A stretch of 64,000 bases of DNA from Sepiola atlantica (Eukaryota > Mollusca > Cephalopoda > Sepiida > Sepiolidae). Positions 21,748 through 33,328 of the stretch are shown in pieces. Location: assembly GCA_963556195.1 (NCBI GenBank), contig OY744525.1, forward strand, positions 20,527,843-20,591,842, read 5' to 3'. A program made the translations under genes and the position numbers. The notes beneath the pieces were generated by a model that searched no databases, had not been told where the DNA came from, and was given only the letters and a program-made list of their open reading frames with translations. Each line of letters opens with the position of its first letter. Within the stretch, counting starts at the first letter, position 1.

Positions 21748-22476
21748 TCTTTTATATATAAAGTTACTCTGTGTGTTACCTTCGTAAAAATTCTTATATT
21801 TTGTGGGAATTATTATATTACATTAATGAAAAGTAGTATGATAAATAAAAATAAGTATGAGGTTTGGAGCTCTCTAGGTAGAATATCTAACAAGGAGAGA
21901 AGGAGAGCCCCCCCCCCCACACACACACACCCAAAGATCAAATAAACTTTCTTTTAAGTTTTTAAAATTCATGAAAAGGAAAATTCGTACATAACAATCA
22001 TAAGAATTAGTACTTAACATAGTACATTCCATTCATGAAAATTTATCTGAGTTGGAGCTCTCTAAGTATTTTTTTTTAATACTAATTAGTAACTGCTTAT
22101 CAAGGTCCAAACACCACTCGAGGATAAGGGTCAACGGCTTTGTCGAATATGAAAGAATTTATGACTTAAAAATTCTTAGTAAATACTCGTGTATTTAAAG
22201 ATTTAAAATTTTAGAGGTCATTTACATCCAATAATTTTATAAATACAGATTAAGACAACATTACTTTAACTGAATTAGTTATAATTTCATAACAGTTTGA
22301 TTCAATTAATAATTTAATGAACAAAACGATGACGTAATAATTAAATTCTACTTTCAAAATCTTATTTAAAAAATAATTTAGTAAAAAAAAAAACACAAAA
22401 AAAAAACGGCATAGTTAAAAAAGAAGAAAAAAGAAAGTGAAAAGACTCCTGGACAACGCCAGATAAGAACAGCTAG
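21748..22476 (+). mobile_element. Helitron family 1, probable copy
   Basis: The 5' end TCTTTTATATATAAAGTTAC resembles the 40.26-kb copy. The 3' end is a CTGGACAACGCCAG hairpin, then ATAAGAACAG and CTAG|T at 22473-22476. The base before TC is G, not A, because another Helitron-type 3' hairpin (ACCGGGCAACGCCGGGT, 21728-21744) abuts directly upstream. Confidence 0.5.
22093..22140 (+). repeat. Dispersed short hairpin, copy 2
   Basis: TGCTTATCAAGGTCCAAACA CCACTCGAGGATAAGGGTC, same pattern as 12.8 kb. Lies inside a Helitron-like element. Confidence 0.45.
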
Positions 22477-22479
22477 TTT

Positions 22480-22945
22480 GATATGATCTCATTAGGTTAG
22501 GATCTCATTTTTCCTCTTCGTGGATTTTTTTTTTTTTTTTTGTATTTATCTCCCTCCCACAACGGTAAGATCGGAAAGTGGGGTTGAAAAGCCAACGCCC
22601 TAGAGGAAGAACACTCTGGCCTACAAAAAATGCCTGGACAGCCCCGTTGGCATTCCCCGGTAGGTGCGCTTCAGGCGATTAGCAATTAACTAACTCCTTC
22701 TCAAAGGATGAAAAGGAAAAGCCTGGGAGGGTGGACTTCCTAGAACTGCACAGGACAATCCCTCAGACTAGCAGAATCAAGGCCTGAAGGCCAAGACGGT
22801 ACCGGTCTATGGGGTGTAGCATCCATCGGAACAGATACTACACTTTGATCTAAGCCAAAAGATTTTCTACGTGGATAAAACCGTTTTATTTAATACTCGT
22901 ATTACCTATGCAAATACGTGTGCCATCAAAAAGCAGTGTTAAAAA
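22480..22945 (+). repeat. tRNA-SINE type 2 relic interrupted by the U2-SINE
   Basis: GTATTACCTATGCAAATACG and GCCATCAAAAAGCAGTG after 22900 match the tail of the 10.4-kb SINE. Before the U2-SINE, GGATCTCATTTTTCCTCTTC resembles its B-box-proximal part. The order supports a single SINE copy split by a later insertion. Confidence 0.5.
22525..22863 (-). mobile_element. U2 snRNA-headed SINE, copy 2 (subfamily B), nested in a tRNA-SINE
   Basis: On the minus strand this starts CTTTTGGCTTAGATCAAAGT and continues with GTAGTATCTGTTCC, then the family body including CCTACCGGGGAATGCC. It ends with GTGGGAGGGAGATAAATA and an A tail (poly-T at about 22525-22541 on the plus strand). The 3' part differs from copies 1, 4 and 5, which end GAGGAGTAAAT, so it is a second subfamily shared with copy 3. 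CGTGGAT flanks both sides (near 22519 and 22870), a candidate target duplication. Flanks on both sides resemble the tRNA-SINE found near 10.4 kb, so it appears to have inserted into one. Confidence 0.8.
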
Positions 22946-22987
22946 TTAAAATATTCCCCCAAAATATTATATTCGATTGTTTGTTAT

Positions 22988-23049
<62 letters not shown>

Positions 23050-23304
23050 ATTCCAAAGTGATGTTGAAGCCTTTACACTCAATCCCGATGTTAGTGTCAT
23101 GTCTGTATTAAATATATAGTCTAATCATTGCAGTTTGGCATACGCTGTTATCTCCCTTAGAACCAATTACTTCTTCAGTCATTGAATATTATCAATGGGC
23201 AAATTCATACTTTTTTTCCTTTAAAAAGATGTTCTTTTAATAACAATGGATGACATAAGAATATATATAAAATATAAATATGTCAGAATAATAATTTTAA
23301 TATA

Positions 23305-23339
<35 letters not shown>

Positions 23340-23613
23340 CTAAAATTACAACTCATTACACAGGGTTTTGTGCGCCTATCAATCAGATGTTGTTTCTGTT
23401 CTGATTTAGTTCTTAGAATTATTTTAATGTAACTATTTCAAAGAATAATTCGCATGCGAGGACGTGATATGCACAAGCTTTCTTGATTCAGCTCGGTTTC
23501 AGAATTTACGTCTGGATGACTGATTTTTAACAGTTGATTTTATAACATTTTAAATTCATGACCAGTTTTAAAAACAAACATATACTCTTAATATAATCAG
23601 TTAAAAAAAAAAA

Positions 23614-23646
<33 letters not shown>

Positions 23647-23689
23647 CTCGTAATATATGTGTTATATAATTATATAATATATAACAATC

Positions 23690-23860
23690 TATTTATATAA
23701 AGTTAGGTATGTGTATATGTTTATATATTTCTATGTATAGGATTCACTCCTAAATTAATTAACCAATGATTATGAATTTTAGAACAAAGCAGCTAGGTAT
23801 AAGGGTGGGAATGCAGGCTACATTTAGTTTAATTTAGTTTTATACAAAGGCTACACATAA
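23690..23860 (+). repeat. Dispersed repeat R1, copy 2
   Basis: AAGTTAGGTATGTGTATATG, GGATTCACTCCTAAATTAAT, ATGATTATGAATTTTAGAAC and GTTTAATTTAGTTTTATACA match copy 1 in inverse orientation. Flanked by AT microsatellites. Confidence 0.5.
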
Positions 23861-23867
23861 CACACAC

Positions 23868-23906
<39 letters not shown>

Positions 23907-23911
23907 GTGTA

Positions 23912-23953
<42 letters not shown>
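23868..23953 (+). repeat. Compound (AT)n-(GT)n-(GA)n microsatellite
   Basis: TA repeats, then TGTGTGTATGTGTGTGTG, then about 16 GA units. Confidence 0.9.
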
Positions 23954-23955
<2 letters not shown>

Positions 23956-24303
23956 AGCGAAAAAGCAGATAATCAAATTATTTTATATGGTGAGATTTTT
24001 AATATTTTTTCTTCATAAACAAAAGACTTCCTAAGAATTAAGGGAAGATCTTATTTTTAATTTGTAAAAAAAAAAAATAACAGAAATGGGGGATGGAAGG
24101 AGGGACAAAAAAAAAAGAAGAGAGGGAGGGAGAAGACAATGGAAAAGAAGGGTATTTCATGTTATTTTGTTAGTATTATATGTTATTTACAAGGTGATAT
24201 GAGATATTTTTTTTAATAGCAGAAAGAAGATACGGTATAAATAAAAGGAGAAAAAAGTGGACAAATCTTATGCGCTGGCGTAGATGACTGTATTATGGTG
24301 AGG

Positions 24304-24345
<42 letters not shown>

Positions 24346-24978
24346 TTTAAGTCTTATGATGCATCCACACATGAAGGCAATTTTAAAATGGATAAAGCGT
24401 TACTATTTCCATGCAATATCAACTGTGATGAAAGCGTAACAAGGGAGGTAACTCATATGATTTTCCCCATATCAAAGCTGAATGACTTGTATTTCATGGG
24501 AATAAATTAACTAGACAAAATAGCTGTCTATGTTGGTTTCCTCTATTTTTCTGAAGTTTCAAGTCAGGCTATGAAATTTCTGCACTCATATAAGGACAGG
24601 TTTTTAAAATCCCCAATAATTGTGTATTATTTGCATCGGTGTTAAGTTTATTTATTTTTTTTTTTTTACTTTACACTTTTTTTCACTATCAAATTTGGCA
24701 ATAAATTAAATTTACAAACGTTAATTTGAGAAAATCAAGTATTTTTTTATGACTAATAATAATAACAAGGTGCACTTCTTAAGTACAGTTCTATCTTTTC
24801 TATAGGAGACTAGTTGGAGGATCTGTTTATGGAAGCTTTCTAAAATTGTCAACTCCGGAATAGCAACTCAACTGGAACAAATATTGCTTTACATTAAATT
24901 ATTAAAAAAGAAAATGATTGGACATTATTTCTTTAAATAGTAAATATTTTATTAGAATAAACGGTGCTTTTTTACATT

Positions 24979-25543
24979 AGGATCTGCGCTAAAAGTGCCT
25001 CGGCGTCGGTACTTTCCAGATGTTTATGGAAAACGCCGGACAGTGCCGAACGAAAAAATCCGTTGACTAACCTGCGTCCAAAAAAGCGCAATGAGGCAGG
25101 ATTTACAAGCGGAAAAAAAAAACAAGCAAAAAATTATAAAAAAAAATTTTGTATGAAATTAATATTTATTTTTTTAACGAAGAAATAAGTGTTAAAATTA
25201 AAGTTTTAACGAAGAAATAACAGTGATTCAAATAAGTGTTTAAATTAAAAAGTTAATCAAGTAAGTGTTTTTTTTTTAATTACGAAAATTATTTGTTTGC
25301 TTTTTTTTTTTTTACTGATTATTATTGTTGCTTTCGTTAGGGTTTGGACAGGATTAGGAATTAGGGTTTGGGCAGGCTTGTTTGCAGACGTCAAAAATTC
25401 AATAATCAAGTTTAGATGTCGTCTGCTTATTTATTTCAATCAGTTATTCATTTTCTCGCAGTTTCATTAATTAATCGCTTCAGGGCTTTTACGTAAAACG
25501 CCGGAAAGTACCGACGCTGAGGGACTTTTAGCGCGGGTCCCAA
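24979..25543. mobile_element. Non-autonomous DNA transposon with ~45-bp TIRs
   Basis: The left end reads GCGCTAAAAGTGCCTCGGCG then TCGGTACTTTCC. The right end on the opposite strand reads GCGCTAAAAGTCCCTCAGCG then TCGGTACTTTCCGGCGTTTT. Inside the left end, ATGGAAAACGCCGGACAGTG adds a second inverted motif. The interior is AT-rich without coding frames. No clear target duplication, so the superfamily is open. Confidence 0.65.
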
Positions 25544-25549
25544 TCTAAC

Positions 25550-28500
25550 AAAGTACCGAATAAACACAATTATAAAGGACTTCTTATCACTAAATAACAT
25601 TCATGGATAATTGAAGTCTCTGTTCAATTAGAAATGTAAGACACAGTTGGGAGTTGCTTTTTCTTAATGCATGGAGTCCCAGATCGCGTAACAATAAGGC
25701 AGTTAACGATTAGGAATTTTAGCTACATGGTCACTCATATAAAAGCTGTGACTTAAAGTACACTACTTCTTTTCTGTCTTTTCAGACTCAACGTTTGCTA
25801 AAATCCATCTGTCTTTTTCCCCCTTTTCGGTTTAATCACCGAAGCGACAACATTCATTTGTTCACTGCTTCTATTATGTCCATGCAAGTTCTGGGACTCA
25901 CAGTCGTCTCCGTACCGTCAGACTAGATTTGTCGAGGTGCCTTTCAGACACCATGCAGTCTTTCATTTACTACGACCATACCAGTTATGTCCGACATGCC
26001 CCTACACATATCAATAAGTCTGCCTTTTTGATATCTCCACATATTAATAAGTTTTCACATGTGTTTGCATATTTGTAAAACTTTTGATCGCAAACAAGTC
26101 CAGTTATGATTTTATAAGTATGGTTCTTTGTTTATCTATTTTTTTTATTTATGCATAGGAACAAGTTAGAGACCGATAAATACTTATAACACCAAAAGAA
26201 AAAGAATTTATTTTCACTACAAACTGAGACACGGTGCATATCAACAATAAGATGACCAGGTGTGTTTATTAAGTTTAGTTTTTGTTTTATTTATCAAATT
26301 AGAGCATAAATTAAATTTACAGATGACAATCTATTTTGTTAGGAGGAGATTAATATACACAAATATATCATTATATATAATATATAAAGTAAAGCTAGTC
26401 AGTCTCTTTCTAGAATTTTTTTGCATTGTACAAACTCAATATTAAATTCTCATTTGCTAGTTATTTATGGTGAACATTGGGCCATGTTCTTAAATAACAA
26501 TTCATAAAATAAATTAGAAGAATACAGTCTCTAGATGGATACATTCTTTGTGGGGTAGGTGCTAGAAAATGCAGGGCCTAATAACAAAAAAAAAACATAC
26601 AAAATCTGAAGATTAGAGCCTTATGATTCATACAGTATGCCAATTTCAGCACAACGATATTAAATACTTAAGGTTTCATTATTAGTTACAATGATATACT
26701 AACATGTGAAAGCTTACGTGAAGATTTTATGGTTTTATTACAAGTTGTTGCTGGAAACAAGCAAAATATTGTATGTTATATTTTGTGTATTGTCTGTCCT
26801 TCTTTCTCTCTTTTTTAATTGTCCTTCTCTCCAAATCATTTTCTTCTTCATCTTCTTCATAACTATCACCAATATTCTTACTTCGCGAAAAGCAAACCAA
26901 ACAACAAACAAAACAAAAACAAAACACTGTTTCTCACTTGTCACTTTCCTTGGGTGTTATACTCTCTCTCCTTCTTCTCATAATTCTTCACTTCTTCGAC
27001 CTATCTTTGCAGATCTTTTATAAAAGATTATTTTCACCATGAGTGTTTCTTCCACAAGGTAAGGTAAGTTAAAGTCCGTGTTCTTTTGACTTAATTGAAT
27101 GACACAAATTATTTATATACTGTTTGGGCATAGAGCTTCTAAAAAAATCAGTCGATCAGTATCGCCAATTATTTTTGCTTTTTTTTTGTAAGCTAAACTA
27201 TCACGATAAACTGAAATTACAAAGCAAATGTGTATTTATTTGTAAATATATATCTGTCCTGTTACGCAAAATCCTGCCCAACAAATAAGGAAAATGAGAA
27301 CGCAAATCTATTTCCATAATGAGACTTTTTTTCTTTCTATACCGATTTATACGTTTTTTTCTATCTTTTTTTTCTTGTTTTTTTTTTAACTTTACAGTTT
27401 GAAACGTTTACTTTTTTATTTATTTTTTAACCATTTCACTTCGACTAACATCTTTGATGTTAAAAGTACAGCGCCATTTTTTTATGTCTAGCCCCCCACC
27501 CCCAATAACCAAAAGCAGAAAAAAAAACACTGTCAACGGTTGGTGTTTTTTTTTTCTTTAGGTCAGAAGAAATGACTCACAATAATTATCCTATTGAAAT
27601 AATTAAAAAAAGTATTCGAAAATATTACATTGGAAAGCAAATAGCAAGTCAGACAACCCCCACCGTCTGAAATGAAAAAATTTCATTCACTCTAAATAAA
27701 AAAAAAAATCAATGGTGGGTGTTTTTTTTTTCTTTAGGTCATCATAAATAATATTAATGATTTTTTACATGAAAAATTAAATTACTGATACAATTCTATG
27801 ATTTTATATGAATACTAGTGCAAACACTGACGAAGCATAATATTTTTTATGTCATTTTTGACGGAGGATGTACACCAGTTATTAATAAACTGCTTAAACT
27901 CAAAAGTCAGTCCAGAATGGTGGAATTCATAAATACTAGGTCCCATATGCAATTGTGTTTCATGTGAAGAATAATGACCATTGTTGACATACGAGATGCA
28001 GTTTGATCTTTCAAAAGTACACTAAAATATAAATATCTTTCTTTTAATTAAAAAAATGGATCATCGTGCGTTTCCATCGCTATTATTCAAGGGAACACCT
28101 CAAACCTCCTCTCGGCCTGTCAAGCCAGCAGAACATCCGATGAAATTTCCTGATTTTCCGAATATAGACTTTTTAAATTTGGTGGTTGAAAAAGATTTTC
28201 ATGAACTTTTAAATTTAACTCATATTTTATCAAATGTTGAATTATATATTTATTGAATAAATTTGAGAGAATTGTCATTAAAAAAAAATGTTAAACTGGT
28301 GGGATTGCCAAAAAATATAGTGACGTTGAAACATGGTCATCATTGGAAAATTTTGGAAACAAATGATCTCTATTATAATTGAACCTTGCCTAGCCGTCTG
28401 TTGGTCACTTATGGACTCCAGAACTACTGCCAGAATTGCACCAAATTTGGCATGAAATATATTTGAAATGCTGGTATTTACTTCCTTTCCACCACAGGAA

Positions 28501-28860
28501 GATGTGGCACAAGGCCGGAAGGTGGGGAGAATCGATGCTGGAAATGTCATGGTAGGGGTGGGAGGAGATACTAATTCTATTACTGCTAATAGTGAAAACA
28601 ATAAACACTTAGAGACTCCAAAAAGCGTTGGTAAGAATTGCACTAAATTTACCATGAAGAACCCTTGGGATACTGAGTGCGGCATAGGGGATCAAATTAT
28701 TATATTACTACTACTAGTACTAAAAATAATATTATTGCTATTACTAGTATTATCCATGATGATCACTCCCGCTGTCATGGATACAAGTTCGAAATCATCA
28801 GATGACCTACAACACATGAATTTGATTTAAAGTGTACTGTGCACTGTTAAACACGACCCA
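25550..28860. other. No gene seen
   Basis: AT-rich sequence. GGTGTTTTTTTTTTCTTTAG GTCA is present twice (27543 and 27717), within a loose ~175-bp duplication. Short frames (26706-27023, 28056-28256) show no known motifs. Confidence 0.55.
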
Positions 28861-28864
28861 CTCT

Positions 28865-29085
28865 ATCCACCAAGTAACTGATGATGTTCAGTGAGCTATG
28901 ATGTGACAGGTGTTGTATCAGATTTATTTCTTCTAGATTAGTTGTGATACCAAGAGTTACGAGTATAGTCTAGCATACTATTTCAGTCATAGCTGGAGGA
29001 TGGATATGAGTTCATACCTTTCTGAAGGTTATGAGTGATGGAGCAGCCCTCACACAACTTGAACATAGTCTGACAAGGTCAATTA
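28865..29085 (-). mobile_element. 5S-SINE body fragment, diverged
   Basis: Contains TATAGTCTAGCATACTATTT and CTAGATTAGTTGTGATACCA, which align loosely to the body at 14.83-14.88 kb and 50.71-50.74 kb. A head like 5S rRNA is not visible. Weak assignment. Confidence 0.35.
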
Positions 29086-29104
29086 TTTTTTTATAAATAA
29101 ATAT

Positions 29105-29290
29105 TTATTATCCACAGACATATGTTTCATGTTCACTAACAATCATCAGTGTGGCTCATATAACTGTACTGCTGGTCGAATAATTGTAAACCTTGATCCG
29201 AGTCACTATTAGTCAACTCCAATCCAACACCCTTACCTATTCGGCCACCGTGACAGCCATATTTAATGTGAGAGAAATAAACAAATATTT
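29105..29290 (-). repeat. Diverged copy of the 56.4-kb tRNA-derived repeat
   Basis: Shares TTATCCACAGACATATG and ATCATCAGTGTGGCT with 56348-56390. The remainder only vaguely resembles a tRNA head. Confidence 0.35.
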
Positions 29291-29538
29291 CATTTACGAA
29301 TATAGTAAGCCTCAGAAAGTGTTCAATCTGCCAAGGGAGAGAACTAATGAAATATTGCTTAATTAGAAACTGTTCATATTTCTCTGAAAGTGCTTGACTT
29401 GAACTGAGTTTTTAAGTGGCTGACACTATCAAAACATAAACTGAAGAATTGGTTATATTCGATAGCTTTAGCTTCCAGTGTTTCCATAAAACCGAAAGTA
29501 ACAATGGAAGGTCATACTAATGTATAGTGCCAATTGAG

Positions 29539-29580
<42 letters not shown>

Positions 29581-29884
29581 CACACATAGATAAATATATA
29601 TGTTCTCGTGAATAGAGATTATTTTTTACCAATATATAGATATGGAACAAAGGAAATGTCTAATTTACGTTTCAATGTTTTCATTTCCATTTATCTTATA
29701 CCTTCAGCTATTTAAAGAGCCATTATCAAGGAATCATGTGCCAACGAATTTGTTCAATTACATTTTGTATAATTATGAATATATACAATATATACATATA
29801 CATAAAATACACATATATAAATATATATGTATACATTAAATATATAAATAATATACAGATTTATATACAAATATCTACACATAT

Positions 29885-29888
29885 ACAT

Positions 29889-29947
<59 letters not shown>

Positions 29948-29960
29948 AGAGAGAGAGAAG
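29885..29960 (+). repeat. (AT)n-(GA)n microsatellite
   Basis: About 55 bp of TA repeats followed by GAGAGAGAGAGA, immediately upstream of a hammerhead-like motif. Confidence 0.9.
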
Positions 29961-29975
29961 TCTGTCTTCTTTGGT

Positions 29976-30014
29976 CTGAAGAGGTTGAGTCTCTGTGAAG
30001 AGTACAACCGAAAC
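29976..30014 (+). ncRNA. Hammerhead-like core motif
   Basis: CTGAAGA (29976-29982), GGTTG, a 17-nt loop, CAACC, then GAAAC (30010-30014). Stem II is five perfect pairs. Helices I and III and a UH cleavage site are not established. Lies between an AT/GA tract and a Penelope-like terminal repeat. Confidence 0.45.
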
Positions 30015-30077
30015 ATGTATGCACATATGTAACCAATGATGTGTGTATAAATAAAAATTTATTCTATATATATATAT

Positions 30078-30285
30078 ATTACTATTTCATGTATCCACAT
30101 AAAATTTTATAAGGAGATATAATTTTTTATGTATCAATTTTCAGTATTCATTTCAACAGTGCTCAATACGTAAGTACAGCTAGGTAGTAAGCTATGAAAA
30201 TATATTTATGGCAATTAAGCTACACAGAGACTTCCTCGTTTCATCCTCGCCATAAATATATTTTTATAGCTTACTATATATATAT
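30078..30285. repeat. Penelope-type terminal repeat, solo
   Basis: ATGTATCCACATAAAATTTT, TCAGTATTCATTTCAACAGT and GCTAGGTAGTAAGCTATGAA match the reverse complement of the left end of the 40.9-43.6-kb element. GTAAGCTATGAAAATATATT recurs inverted at 30255-30280 around a centre with CTTCCTCGTTTCATCCTC. Confidence 0.6.
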
Positions 30286-30904
30286 ATATATATATATATA
30301 AAGAAGCTTTGAGTAATTTTAAACAAAGAAATAAAATGCAGTTTAAATTCCCAGGGATACTAACTAAATTCAAGATATCGCAATCTTAGCACTTGCATAA
30401 GCTGACTTACCGCTGAAAAATTCACAAATAAAAAAGGGGATTCAAGTATTTAACAGTGAAACTAAAACAGGGGACCTTAACTTAAGCGTGAAATATTAAA
30501 CGGGGATCATCAGCTATTTATCATGTAACTGTTTCAGAGATTTAAAAACAGGACAGTTATAATATTCATGACTTTCCAGTGGTACTGATAAAACGACCAC
30601 TTCCCTAATAATTAAATGTAGAAATAATTCAGCTTTAATTTCACTAATATATGCATAAATAAATAAATAATAATAATATATTATCCTTAAGACTACAGTG
30701 TGATATGGTAATTTGCATATCAAATAACATTAATTATAACAATAATAATAATACTATCTAAACAAGAACCATTCTGCAATATGGTAGCTAGCAATAAAAT
30801 TATATAGGAATAAAAGTTGCATTAAAAAAAAAGCTTAAGTACCTTTGGTACCAGATAAGAGGAAGGAAACCTAGCCATACAGATCTAAATACCCAATATA
30901 TATA

Positions 30905-31375
30905 TATATTATTTGGATTATTTAAATTACTATTCTCATTTGGGATCTTATTCTCACGTTTCTGCTGATGTAACTTCTGACATTCTTCTGGTGCATCTTG
31001 CTAAACTCCGGATTCTATATGGAATTTCGAACATGTGGCACAACAAATAAAGGTGTTAAGTAAAAATCAGTTCTAAGTGACAATCTCCTGAATATTTAAG
31101 GTTCAATCCTCACTATAGGCGATACTAACTAAGAAAAACATGACAATTACTTAATACTTCTTCTACCCGGTCATGGCTGAAGGAACGAGAACAATCACCA
31201 CCATGGATTAAATGCTGGGTTCAGCTGGAAATTTCCTATAGATTTCCAAATTCGACAATATGCACCTGAAGATGGTCGGAGATTACATCGGCTAAAATGC
31301 TGTAAGAATAACATCTAAGATGAGAATAGTAGTCTGAGTAATCTAAATAAGCAATCCTCATTTAAAAAATTCTGA
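30905..31375 (+). mobile_element. Foldback element with tRNA-like core, copy 5
   Basis: The left arm starts ATTTGGATTATTTAAATTAC and contains TCTGACATTCTTCTGGTGCA. The core is GTGGCACAACAAATAAAGGT with B box GGTTCAATCCT. The right arm has CACCTGAAGATGGTCGGAGA and ATCGGCTAAAATGCTGTAAG. More decayed than copies 3 and 4, but all parts are in order. Confidence 0.7.
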
Positions 31376-31404
31376 AACTATATATATATATATATATATA
31401 TTTT

Positions 31405-31616
31405 TTTAAGATCAGTGTGAGAGAACCCCAGCAGAGTGCTCGATTATTAAGAAAAATTAAAAAATAAGAGCGTACAATTTATATATGTATTACAGAAGAT
31501 CAGAACAACATTGGTACCGTCGGTTTCGACGATGGAGGGTCCACAAAGGATGGTCATATGCTGTCCCCCTTTGTCGGATTCGAAACCGACGGTACCAGTG
31601 TTGTTCTGCTTTTCTG

Positions 31617-31622
<6 letters not shown>
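31405..31622. repeat. Dispersed repeat R2 ending in a 29-bp inverted repeat
   Basis: GAGAGAACCCCAGCAGAGTG and GCTCGATTATTAAGAAAAAT also occur at 7931-7975. Then CAGAACAACATTGGTACCGT CGGTTTCG is repeated inverted as ACGGTACCAGTGTTGTTCTG around a ~45-bp loop. An AT microsatellite follows directly. Confidence 0.6.
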
Positions 31623-31664
<42 letters not shown>

Positions 31665-31971
31665 CTTCTACACAGATCCAATAATGGAGATAAGTGTTTG
31701 TCGATATATAAAGGGAAATCATATTCAATATAGGAAGAGTTATCCACCTTGTTTGACAAAAAGGACAAATGATTTGATTATTACATTTGAAAAGCTTAAA
31801 AAGGCAAAGATCAGATAATATTTGTCATGTTGAATATAAAAACTACATACAAAAAAAAGATGTTCAAGTGATTTGAGCACACCACATATTACACTTAATA
31901 ACCAAAGAACAGTGATAACTAAACATTTATTAAACTATTGTCTCCGCTGTTGCTATTTATTTTCTGACTAC

Positions 31972-32006
31972 ATTTCGGCCGATATGCCCTCCGGCCTTCT
32001 TTAAGT
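31972..32006 (-). ncRNA. Degenerate hammerhead-like motif
   Basis: Minus strand TTAAAGA, AGGCCGGAGGGCATATCGGCC, GAAATGTAGT. Stem II is GGCCG/CGGCC, all Watson-Crick; the consensus in the tRNA-cored family is GGTCG/CGGCC. The CTGANGA box is mutated. Confidence 0.3.
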
Positions 32007-32104
32007 GCATTGCCCATCCATTGGGATGTTTTTTCCATATGATTTTGGTTAATTTTTTAATTGAACGCAATGATAATGCCTATGTTCTTAAACACAATTA
32101 ACTG

Positions 32105-32345
32105 GTTTTTATTTATCTCCCCCTCCCCCATGACGGTAAGATTAGACACAATGTTGGGAAAATGGTATTTGAAAGCCAGCACCCTAGAGGAAGAGCACTC
32201 TGGCTGACCAGAAAATGTTTGGGCAGCCCGTCAAAATTCCCCGGTAGGCGCGCCTCAGCCGATTAGCAATAAACTAACCTCATCTCAAAGGACGAGAAGG
32301 CAAAGCCTTGGAGGGTGGACCTACTAGAACTGCACAGGACCATAC
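32105..32345 (-). mobile_element. U2-SINE family, copy 3 (subfamily B, 5'-truncated)
   Basis: Body sequence only. On the minus strand it runs from GTCCTGTGCAGTTCTAG through CCACCCTCC, CCTACCGGGGAATT and CCAGAGTGCTCTTCCTC to GGGGGAGATAAATAAA. The U2-like head and the segment right after it are missing. A LINE 3' end abuts at 32346, so the truncation or a later LINE insertion removed the head. Confidence 0.75.
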
Positions 32346-32905
32346 CATATTAGTTTTTGTTTTCGTTTTTTTTTTAAACATAGTTCACCCCAAACAAGGC
32401 AGGCCGCCACTGTAGACGCAAGGGGCTACTGAGAAAAAGAAAAGAGGAGAAGGTAGGGGGCGGTCAACCTAGATTGGGATCTGCGCAGCGAGATGTCTGT
32501 TTACATTAGTTTTACATTTCTTCATGTCTGTACTGTCGGGGAAACAGGGGGCAGGGAGGGAGTTCCAGAGGCCAGCAGTACGAGGAAAGAAGCTATTTGA
32601 GTAGAAGGCTCTCCGACATCTGGGGCCCTCCACAATGAATGAATGAGATTTAGTTGATTGTCGAGTTAGTCTAGTGAATTTACGTCGAGGGGGCACCAGA
32701 GTAGCCAATTCATCGGAGCATAATCCATTGAAGTATTTGTAAAACAAGCACAAGGATGCTACATTGTGGCGATGGGACAGAGGCTGGAGCTTGGTTGACA
32801 GTGAGGGACCTATTAGGTTGGCGATTCTTTTTTGGACCTTGTCAAGGAGGGAGAGACTAGTAGATGATGCACCAGCCCAGATGTGACAACAATACTCCAT
32901 GCAAA
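32346..32905 (-). mobile_element. LINE 3' fragment (polymerase C terminus)
   Basis: The 143-residue frame 32469-32900 reads MEYCCHIWAGASSTSLSLLD, KVQKRIANLIG, LQPLSHRHNVASLCLFYKYF and FFPRTAGLWNSLPAPCFPD. This is the C-terminal domain of a jockey/CR1-like reverse transcriptase. The frame is intact here but 5'-truncated near 32905. The 3' UTR ends GCCTTGTTTGGGGTGAACTA with an A-rich tail abutting U2-SINE copy 3. Confidence 0.75.
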
Positions 32906-33004
32906 GTTTGATTTGTCAGCTTAAATGCTATTTGGGTCTGACTTTGAAAATCTGATGCGATAACTTTGTTGGATAATATATATATAAAAAAATATATATA
33001 TATA

Positions 33005-33075
33005 TATTGTGGTCTAGTGGCAAGCACCAAACTGCAAACAGTAATATCGTAGGTTTCATCCTTGCCCAGGGTAGC
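33005..33075 (+). repeat. tRNA-like sequence, diverged
   Basis: TTGTGGTCTAGTGGCAAGCA (A-box-like), then AACTGCAAACAG and GTAGGTTTCATCCTTGCC (degenerate B box). It sits right after an AT microsatellite. Weak. Confidence 0.35.
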
Positions 33076-33292
33076 CATGATGATGATGACGGCTGATAGC
33101 CAGAAATACGTGTCCATGTATTCCTTTTATATGTATGTTAAAAATTAATTAATAGATATACATAGAAAATAAAAAAAATAATTACACGACCTATTAAAAA
33201 GGGCGACTTAATGCAATGTTCTTTACCACTTAGGAAGTGGAAAAATACTAAGAAAAAAAATGTTTCTATCACCAGTAAAAACAATAACAAAA

Positions 33293-33328
<36 letters not shown>

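Noticed and set aside
28056..28256. 66-residue frame with a balanced amino-acid mix
   Set aside because: No recognisable motif, AT-rich flanks, no splice sites or second copy.
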